Below are positions 1 to 10,237 of a DNA stretch of 64,000 bases, piece after piece; position 1 is the stretch's first letter, and the number at the start of each line of letters is the position of its first letter. Origin of the DNA: Hyalella azteca (lineage: Eukaryota; Arthropoda; Malacostraca; Amphipoda; Hyalellidae); contig NW_025936328.1 of assembly GCF_000764305.2 (NCBI RefSeq), forward strand, positions 827,377-891,376. The letters run 5' to 3'. Made by a program: the position numbers and the translations under genes. The notes beneath the pieces were generated by a model that had not been told where the DNA came from, did not search any database, and saw only the letters and a list, made by a program, of their open reading frames with translations.

Positions 1-138
1 AAATTTAAACTCCTACATTATTTTCCCCTCCAAAATTCAGCAAGAAACTTAATATGGATATTAACTGCAGTATAATACACATTGTTTGTCAAGTCATTGT
101 TTAGTGAATCATTATATAGCTTTCTGTTGTATTTTCAG

Positions 139-196
139 AAACCATAACACGAGGAAATTGTTTATATATCCCCAAATTCCATAATATCCTTGAGTG
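139..196 (+). promoter_or_regulatory. Possible 5' UTR of the UGT gene after a 3' splice site
   Basis: A pyrimidine-rich stretch ending TTTTCAG at 132-138 precedes the start codon at 197 and looks like a splice acceptor. If used, the 5' UTR here is the second part of a leader whose first exon lies left of the window. The ATG at 197 is chosen because it is directly followed by a typical signal peptide, and a stop codon lies just upstream. Confidence 0.35.
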
Positions 197-370
197 ATGT
201 TTCGTGAAGTATTGATCACATGCTTGCTGGCTGTAAGCATGAGCGTGCATGGAGCTCTGGAAGCTCCTGAGCGCTCCTACGACATCCTCATGCTGCTGCC
301 CTGCGCGTCCAAGAGCCATCGCAATGTCTTCATGCCTCTCGCTACTGCCCTCACTCAGAGGGGACACAAG
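197..370 (+). CDS. UGT exon 1 (signal peptide, acceptor-binding N-terminus)
   Basis: Fifty-eight codons beginning MFREVLITCLLAVSMSVHG, a basic start plus hydrophobic core typical of a cleaved signal peptide, with probable cleavage after Gly. The following YDILMLLPCASKSHRNVF segment carries the histidine used as catalytic base in this family. The exon ends in phase 0 at RGHK with donor GTGATG at 371. The last 18 coding bases plus the donor form the unit of the adjoining 29-bp minisatellite. Confidence 0.85.
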
Positions 371-3300
371 GTGATGTATTAACTCAGAGGGGACACAAGG
401 TAAAGTTTTAACTCAGAGGGGACACAAGGTAATGTTTTAACTCATAGGGGACACAAGGTAATGTATTAACTCAGAGGGGACACAGGGTAAAGTTTTAACT
501 CAGAGGGGACACAAGGTAATGTATTAACTCAGAGGGGACACAAGGTAATGTTTTAACTCAGAGGGGACACAAGGTAATGTATTAACTCAGAGGGGACACA
601 AGGTAATGTTTTAACTCAGAGGGGACACAAGGTAATGTTTTAACTCAGAGGGGACACAAGGTAATGTATTAACTCAGAGGGGACACATGGTAATGTTTTA
701 ACTCAGAGGGGACACAAGGTAATGTATTAACTCAGAGGGGACACAAGGTAATATAATAACTCAGAGGGGACACAATGTGATGTATTAAATCAGAGGGGAC
801 ACAAGGTAATGTAACATTAACTCAGAAGAAACACATGGTAATATAACGTTACTGATAATATGCATTTGTAGTAATCTATTCCGATGTAACTCAGTGTATC
901 TGGGTTAATGGACTCACGAAGGAATGTTAGCAAGTTAAAGTTGTTGAACTGTTACATATACACCTATATACATTATTAGGAATAGAAAAGTTGGTGTATC
1001 AACGTTTTTTTATGGTGTTTCAGGTGACTATGCTCAGTGCGCTTCCTCCTGCCGATAACAATCCTGACATCACCTACGTCGATCACGGCTTAAAACATTT
1101 CGATCATTCGGATGTCAACATGTTTGAAGCCACTGAAAATGAAAGCGAAATGTTCAAGGATTTCGAAATAATATTTTCGGCCCTTGCGAATGAGATATAC
1201 GGAGTGCCAACGGTGTGGGAGCTCTACAAGAACAGACACAAGTTTGATCTCATCATCATCAATCATCTCTTTAGCGAGGTGAATCAGCTTGTTGGTGAAA
1301 TTGTATCTTTAGTCGTTTCATTTTGTCGTTATCATGAAGAATTTGACTTTAAATAACTGATAAATCAAATTAATACAATCTCATGGACATATAGCCTACC
1401 TATTGATTTTTTTCACTGTAGGCATTTATGTTTCAAATTTCTCTCTGTTATGTGTTAAATTTGTCTCTATCTTGAATAGAAAAACAAAGTACTAGCTTCG
1501 GATAACGACGTTAAACTACCCATTGATAGTGAATGGAATATGGAATGATATCTTGATCTCTTCGGACGGATTTCTAAAAACCGCCAATTACGAAAGTTTT
1601 TGTAAAAATTTAATTTCAATCATTTTTATCTTGTACACACAGTCAATGTACCCGTTTGTTCACAACCGCACTTACATTACCATCAACACGGCTGGACTGG
1701 AGCCTGACCACAGCGCCATGCTGGGCAATGTTCTGAACCCAGCCTACGTCTCCAACTTCTTGTCTGAGTTCCCACGTCCGTATTCCACCCTCGACCGCTT
1801 CAGAAACTTTTTATTTACCCTCGTTGGGACGTATTTTTGGAGAGCTTCTATTCTATTCTAACATTACTGAACACGCATTTTTCCTTTGGACTGCCGGTGC
1901 CCCTGTTGCCTAACCAAGTCGAAGTAGGCGGCATGCACCTCAGGCCAGCGAAACCCTTGCCACAGGTTCGTAAAAACTTGAAACATCCCGTGAAAAAATT
2001 TGTCCAAAAATTATTCATAAACGATTATGCGTATACCAATTTTTCAGTTAGCTTCGATATAATAGGACCAAATGGGCAAAAGCGGAGAAAAAGATCCCAT
2101 CTTACGGAATTATTTTTGCTATATCATTATTTTACCCAAAGACTATGATAGCTTGTCTACATTACTACCTGACGATCTTTTTTATATTTTACGTAGCAAT
2201 CACTCCTCTCATTTTTAGCGCATTTTCTCACTTATTGAAAAAATGCACTATTGTGCTCGCCATGTCCGTCTGTCTGTCCGTCCGTGACTTCACGTTTTCG
2301 TCGACGAGAAAATGTGCTCTCTTTCACTCACTGCAGTGAGTACTGAGTTATATTTTTCCATATAATCTGTACAAGATACAGATTAGTTTAAAACTAGTGT
2401 GTGGAGAGTCATACTCTGTATGCATTGCGTTAAAGCGTATACGAAGCAAAAATTTTTCAAACTCATTCCGTTTAAAGATCACAGAGGCATTTTATCCTCT
2501 ATAATCACGTATTTTTTTCGATCGCTTTCCAAGTTCCTCTCTATTATAGGATCTTGACAGCTTCCTCTCAGGGACGACCCCTGTGGTGTACATGAGTCTA
2601 GGGTCCATCGCTCGCAGCAGTACCATCCCGCCCGATGCAATGAACGTCATCATCTCCGTGTTCGCCAAACTTCCTTACAAGGTCATATGGAAATATGAAG
2701 AGGAACTCAGCGATATTGGGCCACACGTCTTCATCAAGAAATGGATGCCTCAACAAGATATTCTCGGTAACTTGAGACTCAAGTCATAAGTTAAATTTAC
2801 GACGCATAATCTATTTTTTATGCCTATAAATTACCCAAAAGTTACTCATATTATTTACCAATTTAACTCATTCTTCGTTAGATTTTATTTGAAGTTCTTT
2901 TTTCCTAATTCGCTCATTTACTCCTTTTGCATTTTTCCAGCTCACCCGAACGTTAAGGTGTTTATTTCGCACTGCGGTCTGCTCGGTTCTCAAGAGGCTA
3001 TTTACCACCAAACTCCCATTCTCGGTCTGCCTGTGTTCGGAGATCAGCCTCGCAACGCCATGGCCTGGCAGAACGCTGGCATTGCCATTCACTTGCAGTG
3101 GAAGACGTTGACTGAAGAATCTTTCAGAAATGCAATTGTGGAACTCATAAGCAATCCAAAGTAAGAGTCTTCACTAACGTTAAAACTTTCTAGTCGTGAA
3201 TATCGATCACATTTTATGGAATAATGCTTAGGTGCAGCTCTGGAAACAAGGAGACTTTTTCTTAAGAATTGTATTGATGCCTAAGATTGTAGATGGTTTG

Positions 3301-3800
3301 AATTTTAGATTGAGATAGAGACTAAAAATTAAGTTATTTCATCGTAGAACTAAATTCAGTGACATTAGAGAATTAAATTATTATATCAGTAATTTATTTG
3401 TCACAAAAATATTCAGCTAATTTTTAGTAAGCTCATAGCTTCTGTGAAATTCAATATACATAAAATAAAGCCTGAAGAAGAATTTAAATAAAATAAATTT
3501 ATCTCGATGAACAGGTACCAAGAAAACGTAAAGCGAATGTCGGAAAATTTCCGGGACCAGATTTCTGATCCGGTGGAGCGGGCGGTGTACTGGACGGAGT
3601 ACGTGATCCGGCACCATGGAGCTCTACATCTTCGGTCGCCTGCCAAAGATCTCACGTGGACAGAATTCTTATTCATCGATCTGATCATTCTATTGCACGT
3701 TATCTTCGTATTGCTATTTTATATACTCAAGAAGGCTTTAAAATTCTGTTTCCAATCGAAAAACAAGACATATGAGAAGAGGAAAAATAAACGTGAATAA
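197..3800 (+). CDS. UDP-glycosyltransferase (UGT) gene, six exons, with a frame break in exon 3
   Basis: Family 1 UGTs move a sugar from a UDP-sugar to small lipophilic molecules and sit in the ER membrane facing the lumen. The spliced frame reads 197-370, 1024-1278, 1643-~1836 plus ~1837-1965, 2550-2766, 2941-3160 and 3515-3800, about 490 residues against a usual 510-530. All junctions are GT..AG with matching phases. Visible parts are a signal peptide (first ~20 residues), a SH dyad at the usual catalytic histidine position in exon 1, FDLIII in exon 2, the UGT signature W-x2-Q-x2-IL...FISHCG...GDQ across exons 4-5, and a C-terminal membrane helix followed by a lysine-rich tail. Exon 3 shifts from frame 2 to frame 1 near 1836-1860, and ~40 residues between RFRNFLFTL and LLNTHFSF are missing. 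The family call is firm; whether this copy works is doubtful. Confidence 0.9.
353..850 (+). repeat. 29-bp minisatellite made from the UGT exon 1/intron 1 boundary, about 17 copies
   Basis: The unit is ACTCAGAGGGGACACAAG followed by GTAATGTATTA or GTAATGTTTTA. The first copy is the real end of exon 1 (353-370) with its donor at 371. About 16 further copies follow head to tail, slowly diverging at the right end (for example GAAGAAACACATGG near 826-838). Variants GTATT and GTTTT are interleaved, suggesting unequal exchange. Nearly every copy keeps AAG|GT, so intron 1 starts with a string of donor-like sites. Confidence 0.95.
1024..1278 (+). CDS. UGT exon 2
   Basis: Eighty-five codons from acceptor GTGTTTCAG (1015-1023) to donor GTGAAT at 1279, phase 0 at both ends. 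It continues RGHK with VTMLSALPPADNN, as in other UGTs, and ends in FDLIIINHLFSE, the conserved strand holding the aspartate paired with the catalytic histidine (about residue 133 of the spliced protein). Confidence 0.85.
1643..1965 (+). pseudogene. UGT exon 3, broken by a frame change near 1836-1860
   Basis: The acceptor ACACACAG ends at 1642. Frame 2 reads SMYPFVHNRTYITINTAGL through FRNFLFTLVGTYFWR, then stops at TAA 1859-1861. Frame 1 from about 1837 reads SILTLLNTHFSFGLPVPL to PAKPLPQ, with donor GTTCGT at 1966. Family members have about 40 more residues between these two blocks, and there is no room here for an intron. This is either a real internal deletion or an assembly loss. Confidence 0.75.
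2213..2350 (-). repeat. Dispersed ~140-bp repeat family, copy 1 (in UGT intron 3)
   Basis: It runs from TTTTTAGCGCATTTTCTC through a CCGTC/TGTC tetranucleotide run and a CGTCGACG core to the 16-bp palindrome ACTCACTGCAGTGAGT. It is the reverse complement of the copies at 30686 and 48116 and sits between UGT exons 3 and 4. Confidence 0.85.
2550..2766 (+). CDS. UGT exon 4 (start of the UDP-sugar-binding half)
   Basis: The acceptor CTATTATAG ends at 2549; the exon enters in phase 0 and leaves in phase 1 with donor GTAACT at 2767. It reads DLDSFLSGTTPVVYMSLGS, the usual linker and first strand of the C-terminal Rossmann domain, and ends KKWMPQQDIL, the beginning of the UGT signature motif. Confidence 0.88.
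2941..3160 (+). CDS. UGT exon 5 (core of the UGT signature)
   Basis: The acceptor TTTTTCCAG ends at 2940 and the donor GTAAGA begins at 3161. With the split Ala codon the junction reads ILAHPNVKVFISHCG, followed by GSQEAIYHQTPILGLPVF and GDQPRNAMAWQ. These are the residues that hold the UDP-sugar in the family: HCG, the E of QEA, and DQ. All are intact. Confidence 0.92.
3515..3800 (+). CDS. UGT exon 6 (membrane anchor and basic tail)
   Basis: The acceptor GATGAACAG ends at 3514, and the split Lys codon joins NPK to YQENVKRMSENFRD. The block DPVERAVYWTEYVIRHHGA is typical of animal UGT C-termini. A hydrophobic segment of ~20 residues (LFIDLIILLHVIFVLLFYIL) spans the membrane, followed by a lysine-rich tail ending KNKRE, resembling dilysine-type ER retention signals. 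The stop is TAA at 3798-3800. Confidence 0.92.
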
Positions 3801-4152
3801 TTTAAGATTAATGACGCTCTCAATTAGGGTGGTTTCCCTTTTTAAAAATTTAACTTTCCTGCGTTCACACTTAGTAACAATCTCCATGTGAGGAGATAAT
3901 CTATTTCATCCGGTGTAATAATGACAACGTTTCTCACCATGGTCAATCACCATGAACGATCAACACATTCAATCCTGATACTCCAGGTATGCTTTAGCTG
4001 GTTGATGTGAAATTCAGCAGCTGAAGAACAGATTTTGGAGAATCGAAGAATCACTGGTTATGGCGTAAACATTGCTGAAATTACGATCATTCGATTAGGT
4101 TTTTGAATTAGAAAGAACCATTTCTTATAGAATTTCAAGTAAAAATTTCCAC

Positions 4153-4158
4153 AATAAA
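4153..4158 (+). promoter_or_regulatory. Candidate polyadenylation signal of the UGT gene
   Basis: AATAAA lies about 350 nt after the UGT stop codon with AT-rich sequence around it. It is the first canonical hexamer I see after the stop; another, overlapping the last codons at 3785-3791, is less likely. Chance occurrence in AT-rich DNA is possible. Confidence 0.35.
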
Positions 4159-4376
4159 CCTATTTTAAATTTTTGAAATCAAATTCCTACTTAGCGATGT
4201 TTTATGATTCCTCAAATGAAAATCAAATTCCAGGTCCAGGAGAGATCCCGCCACAAGATACGTACTGTTGATACGAGCCCAAAATGCTTCTATACATTTC
4301 TATCTCCTACTTTCAAGAACCCATTTACAAAACTACTACGATCATACTCTTAATTATTTTGTTAATGAACGCTCTA

Positions 4377-4595
4377 AGAATTTTGTCTCCGTTCCGTTTC
4401 CGTTTCCGGGCCGTCGATCCCCGTCAGGGACTTGCCCCCCCCCCAGTTGGGCATCTCCCCTTGCGGCTTGACCCCACATTGCCCCCCGCCCCCTGGTGGA
4501 TCCTTTGCCGCTCCAGGGGCCAACAGCTGCCGGCCCCGGGCGAGTCCCCCTTGCGCCACAGGAGGCGAACCACCGAGCAAGGAGAATTTTGTCTC
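4377..4595 (-). mobile_element. SINE-like GC-rich retroposon with 13-bp target-site duplication
   Basis: A 193-bp GC-rich block (4390-4582) stands out sharply from AT-rich flanks. It is bounded by a perfect 13-bp direct repeat, AGAATTTTGTCTC, at 4377-4389 and 4583-4595. Read on the minus strand, it ends in a short GGAAAC-type tandem tail directly before the duplication, as many SINEs do. A GGTTCGCCTCC stretch (minus strand, 4561-4571) resembles a tRNA B box but lies only ~11 bp from the 5' end, so the copy may be 5'-truncated or not tRNA-derived. Ten Cs run at 4435-4444. Confidence 0.65.
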
Positions 4596-7500
4596 TGTGC
4601 TTCAATGATCTGTGTCATCCACATTAAAATCTATGCGCCAATAGGGGTAGATATAATGTAAGCTTCATAAAATTTAACATCGACATAATGCATAAATGTT
4701 ACATAAGGATCTTAATGATAAAGAGTTAAATAGTAAATAAAGTTATACATACACAAACAGGAAACCATAATTACAAGCACTCAGAGGTATTCATGTAATA
4801 TTCTTATATATCATGTATGTATAATAATACATACTAGAATAAACTATTTGACTGCTAAATTGAGAAATAAACATAGGATGTCGATGAATATTTATATTTG
4901 TTAGAGGACGAACACGGAATACTCACGTTTATCTCTTCCTATAACAGCATGGGATAAAGCATGTTGTTAATGCAATAAAAATTGAAAATATTCTTGTAGC
5001 GATTAATGTTGCACCATGGAATGTTAAATGTTTTGCATTGAAATCATTCTATTCAAAATATGCAAGACAGAAACATTTTCTTATAATTAATTCATTATGA
5101 AAATTCTAGAATTTTTGACACATGGGCTGCTTTCAGAATTATAAAAAAAATAAAAGTAAAAAATGCAGCAATGGTAGGCAGCTTCTTGAATTGTTTACTA
5201 AATACTGAAAATTAAAATTGCGGCAATGTAAGCTTATAACATATGACATTATTTATAGCAATTTTCATAGATATTAAACATCGCACGTTAGGAAACCCCA
5301 TCACATCACAAGTAATTCCGGCGAGAAAATGATCTTGGCGATACCCTGGGATGGCGGCTCGTCGAGTCCCAGACTCTCACACCATCGAGGCGCAATAATC
5401 ATATTCATGGCGCACTCCCACAGACTCACCGGCAGGAAATCTTGATGCCACGTTTGCTCCTCGCCGACTTTGCTTCTTCGTTGGCAGTTGCTCTTCTGTT
5501 TCGATACGATGATTGTCTAATGTATATACTTATTTTTAGGAGATGTCATCTATAATAATAACTGTAATAATAAATAATGAAGCATTTCCGAAATACTGTC
5601 ACTTTAAAAATACTGAAAATCTTTATATCAAATTCTAATTTTGAATAAATTTATTTTATTTGTTCCGATCCGATTTCCGAATTAAAAGATAAACTTGAAA
5701 TTCATGTACTCTCGATGTAAAGGAAAATGGTCAAGAAATCTATTAGTTTTCTGTACTCTTGACAGTAACCATGATTGGATTCATTTTTCTGTATTTATTA
5801 GACACGATTCGCGTTATTGTCCTTTAAATTTGGCTTATTTTTTTTGCCAATAGTCAGGGAAAGGAAGTCCAAAATTGTGGAAAAGAATGATCGCAAAAAT
5901 CTGGTAACATTATAAGTTAAATATAGTGTTTGAAAATGTGAACCGCATGAGAAATGAGGAGAGCGCAATAGCAGGCTAACCTACTCTTATAATTATTGCC
6001 TTAAACACGTGAGCTCCCGGCCAAACATGCAATGCTTGCACTCAGACAAAGTGCAAGGAGTGGAGGTCAGCCGAGCTAGAATTAAATGTTAAACAATTTA
6101 TTCTAATGAAGAAATAAAATTCATGTCCGTACGTTAAGTTCAAATTTGATTGACCTCGGAAAAATAAAAGAAATAAATATCGTTTTCAAAGCATGTACGA
6201 GTTATAACGTCCGTTGAGTTAGAAATTAGCAAACCAACAAAGTGAAATGATGACGGTAATTTGTCTTCGCATTCTCAGAGAGTATGCTACTAATCCAATT
6301 AATTTTTAAGGCGACTAGGTATTTTCTGCGAGAAAAATTGTGTAGAATCGAATATGGTCTCGTTTTAGGAAATTATTTCAAGTTGGGTTCGTTAATTGGG
6401 CAATTTTTAATTCAAACTTTCGCTCCGACAGGATGCAGCACATTAGCAACTTCGTTAATGACCCTTGACATCCGATGCAGCGCTGATTTTTTCCAAACTT
6501 TGTCGTTAACAAGAAACCCTTTGGCAGACATAAATTCCTCTCCGATCGTAAACTTCTTGCTGATGTCTATTAAAAATTCGGAACTTTGGTTTCGTTTTCG
6601 TCTTGCTAAGCGCGAAGTTGGGAAGAATCTCTAGCGAGAGTTGAAGAAATTAACGGGGCGAATTGACTGTTTATACCACTAACGCTTGTTCTTCTTCAGT
6701 CTTCTCTAATTTCCTCAATTCAGTTTTTAAATCAGAAAGAAACTTTAACTTGTTTTTTTTTATCAACTTAAAATTTTCAAAATAACCCTATTTTTTCATT
6801 AGAGAACTATTAGACGGTTCATGAACAAGATGGATGTGATATTCACACAATATACACACATTACACAAAACACAAGATACAGATCAAGAACAATCATGTC
6901 GCTAAGGAAAATTTGCAAAAATATGACGGTCGACGAGGATTGCCATATTATAGCGCAGTCATGTCAGTGAAAGGTTTGTATGCAATTAAATTGAATGCGA
7001 TTAAATGAAATATTTGAAATTCATTGGACGACAGAGATCCATTGACCGAAGGAGCAATACGATTAAACTTTTAGGACAACAACAACAGGATCCCAATCTC
7101 AACAACTTGATTTAAAACTTCACGACGTTACAATTTGAGGACATTGAAAATATTGAGGATGTAAAAAATTTATTTGTAGCTATTTGAAGGCATAAAAACT
7201 TTTTTTCAAAGAGACTTATGAGATAAAAACACATATGTAATTTTTTTATTTGATAATATTTAACAACATAACAATTTTTCAATACAATAACATAACAATT
7301 TTTCTTTGTGACAACTCATAGATATTCCAAGTTTACTCTGTCCTTTTTGTGCTTGAACCGTATAATAATAGTTCGTCAACAAAATAATTGGGATTTTCTA
7401 ATTTATATGCGAAAAAATTTAGGCGATGTGCTTTTCGATTCTCGATCAAAATTTAGTCCAACACTTAATTGAATATGGATAACTTCTAAGACACTAAACA

Positions 7501-8941
7501 ATGAGGACGCTTGCTTCGTTAGGATGAAATTTCACACAAGTTCACTAACACACGTAAACTGTGTTTAGTGTGTTACACAGCTTACATTCATACAGCCATC
7601 AATTCTTCTTGCGACTAATGTTTACTCGAGATGAAAAACGAATCCAAATTTTGATGCCCAGATAATTAATTAATCATTTTAATAATGACCTAATCATTTA
7701 GAATAATTGATTTTAGACAATTGCTCGTATTAGCCTATACAAAAAATGTAATTTCATTTTGAGCTGAATATTATACTGCAATGAAATGCACCATATTGTG
7801 GATTGGCGCCTCATACATATTAATAATGCCGGGGTTCAACATATTAACTCTTACATATATTAGTGTACTGGATAATTTAATTTGAAGTATATATAATACA
7901 TTATTATGTTGCCTTGAATTGTGCTTTCCATTGATAGTTTACATGGAAGGATAAAGAAAGATCTATTAATGCATGTACTATTTTCGACGTTGACATTTAT
8001 TGTCAAAACAAATATCAGATATCAAAATTTGTTTATAGACCTTTCATTTATATACTTTCATTGAGTAAGGCTCTACATATTTTGAGCTGGGGAGCCTAGA
8101 AGCCAGTGGAAGTTCCTTATAATTCTTCTCAATTCAGCAACTCTGTTCATAAGCTTGAACTTGTTCAGGCAACAGATCGTTGTTGATGGTTCAATATATC
8201 GGGTGTCAAAACTTTCCGAACTTTGCAGCCATCGGATATCGATAGAAATATCACTCACTCTACCACCACCTTATATAAATAGTATGAGAAAAAGTTCGAA
8301 AGTTTGAATGTTGGCGTCAACAACTGTGAAAACTTGAATCTTCTCGTGACCGTTGAGCTATAATATAACTTTGGCAAGTAATAATGATAGAATATATTTT
8401 TTTTTGCCATTTAAAGGAAAAAAACTTAAAAAACGACTTCTCGTTTTTTGCTCCGTTACCGGAAATATTGACGAAGATTAATGGTTCAACTACAATTGTT
8501 TATTTCAGCGACACATTCGATGCGGGGTTTCCTGAAAAGTAAACATCGGTGACAATGTAGGACATCATTTAAAGATATATGTTACCAAATAATAACTAAC
8601 TCGACAATCGAATATAAATCAAAATATAAAGGATATTTAACTTTTATATTCGAAAGAAGATTTCTATCTAGGAATACATTACCTTGGACCTAATTTTGGT
8701 AAATCATAACCTAATTTTGGCAACATGCAAGAAGCAATTTTAATTAACTCATTAAGAAAAATATGAAAAATGTATCATTCATACCATGCCATTACTGTTC
8801 TTTTTGAATTTAGATTACGTTAGTAAAAATATAACCCTGGCACGAGATATTTCCATGTACTTCTTTACATAATGATTATTTATACAGACGTTAACAATGA
8901 ATTATTATTCTTTTTTTGAGTTAAATATATTTTTTCATCAA
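4596..8941. other. Non-coding stretch, no gene recognised
   Basis: AT-rich DNA. A 116-codon open frame at 6284-6634 has no recognisable motif or splice context. Positions 5280-5500 are somewhat richer in GC but closed in all frames. AACATAACAATTTTTC occurs twice 24 bp apart (7265-7280 and 7289-7304). TATATAAATA at 8272-8281 matches a TATA box, but no transcript can be proposed from it. Confidence 0.6.
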
Positions 8942-8946
8942 TAAAA

Positions 8947-8969
8947 GGTCCGCCATATTTATGGCAACG
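8947..8969 (+). repeat. Left terminal inverted repeat of the mariner element
   Basis: Twenty-three bases that match the reverse complement of 10210-10232 exactly. The three outer bases (AAA) differ from those of the right end (CAG), so the outermost positions have drifted. Confidence 0.92.
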
Positions 8970-9095
8970 GATGTTTGCTATATAAAATAAATTGGTTTCT
9001 AGGAGACTTTTCTTTTATAATGAAGCTTAATATCATCTATTAATTCATCGATTTTATATTGCAGAAGTTTAAGTTGTCTAAATTTACTATTACTT

Positions 9096-10111
9096 ATGGC
9101 AGTAGATAGAAATGCAATTGTAACCTTTCGTGAAAAGGGCCAGAGTAATTCAGTCATTGCAAAAAAGCTCTATATTCGTCGTGAAACTGTGAGAAAGGTG
9201 GTTAAAAAAGTTTAAGGAAACTGGAGAAACATGCAATCGGCCTGGTCAAGGAAGGTAACGAAGTGTCCGAACAAAACAATTGGGCAAAAACACGAGGGAG
9301 AAGTTGAGGAGAAACCCTCGTCGCTCAGCTGCAAAATTGGCTGCAGAAGCAGTAGTCAGTCAGACATCAATCAATGCGTAGAGTCCTCAAAGATGACCTC
9401 AAAACCTCCCCTTACAAGATGCAAACAAGGCATGAACTAACAGACCGTCATGAACGAATGAGGCTCGAAAGATGCCAGCACATTCTTGATCTCATTGAGG
9501 ATAGAACGCTGCCCAACTTGGCGTTCAGTGACGAGAAAAAATTTGACATTGAACAAAGCGTTAACCGTCAAAATGACAAGAGTTTGGAGTCGGGATGGAT
9601 CTGTGGCAACCAGAACAGCAACACGACGTCAAAATCCCATGTCCGTGATGGTTTGGGCCGCGGTAACCGCCACTGGGAGGTCCCCACTCGTTTTTGTCCC
9701 ATCAGGAGTGAAATTGAATAGTCAGCGATACATTTCGGACATTTTAGAAGCTGTACGTTGTTACCTTGGGCCCGTAAACATTTCAACGGCTCACCATGAG
9801 TTTTCAACAAGACTCTGCCCCATCACATGGCTCAAACATGACCCAAAACTGGATTCAGGGTCACATCCCAGCGTTCATTAGCAAAAATGAATGGCCCTCA
9901 AGAAGCCCTGATTTGAATCTTCTCGACTTTTCTGTGTGGGCTATTTTAGAGAGCGGTCTGCAGAACACCTAATGATTCTTTGAATAGTTTGAAGTCTAAA
10001 TTGACACGATAATGGGGCTTGATCCCTCAAGAAAGGCCGCGTGTCTCCTGTGAAGCTTTCCCGCATAGATTGGAGGCCGTCAATAAAAATAAGGGTGGTC
10101 ATATTGAATAA
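9096..10111 (+). pseudogene. Mariner-type transposase pseudogene
   Basis: The DNA-cutting enzyme of the element, now dead. The ATG at 9096 opens a helix-turn-helix region (SNSVIAKKLYIRRETVRKVV), followed by an RPGQGR linker, NRVLKDDLKTSPYKMQ-like text, FSDEKKF with the first catalytic Asp (codon 9530-9532), a MVWAAVTATG block, QQDSAPSH with the second Asp (9811-9813) and SPDLNLLDF with the third (9910-9912; 32 residues between as read). The C-terminal NKGGHIE-like end precedes TAA at 10109-10111. The frame changes at about 9208, 9374, 9560 and 9800 and again near the 3' end, and an in-frame TAA interrupts the linker near 9254. Confidence 0.9.
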
Positions 10112-10209
10112 ATATGTCTGAGAATTGTTTAGGTAATTCCTGGCTACAAGCTCATCCAATAAAAAAACAATGCAACTGTTTGTTTCATTGAAAAATAACA
10201 AAAAACGTG

Positions 10210-10232
10210 CGTTGCCATAAATATGGCGGACC
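10210..10232 (-). repeat. Right terminal inverted repeat of the mariner element
   Basis: Exact reverse complement of 8947-8969. It is followed by CTG and the TA duplication at 10236-10237. Confidence 0.92.
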
Positions 10233-10237
10233 CTGTA

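Larger units (their letters stand above)
8942..10237 (+). mobile_element. Complete but inactive Tc1/mariner transposon (about 1.29 kb)
   Basis: The element spans 8944-10235 and is flanked by TA at 8942-8943 and 10236-10237, the duplication typical of this superfamily. The ends are inverted repeats with 23 consecutive matching bases (8947-8969 against 10210-10232), containing CCGCCATATTTATGG. Inside lies one transposase-like region on the + strand. The size is normal for mariner-type elements. Both ends survive although the coding region is badly damaged, so the insertion is old. Confidence 0.92.

Noticed and set aside
353..850. CRISPR array (regular direct repeats)
   Set aside because: The 29-bp units are contiguous with no unique spacers and derive from an exon boundary. 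This is a eukaryotic minisatellite, as are the other arrays.
4354..4661. Overlapping GC-rich open frames on both strands
   Set aside because: They lie inside the SINE-like insert; the long frames reflect GC-rich composition, not coding.
6284..6634. 116-codon open frame as a gene
   Set aside because: No domain, splice site, promoter or codon signal was seen; an open frame of this length can occur by chance in a window this size.
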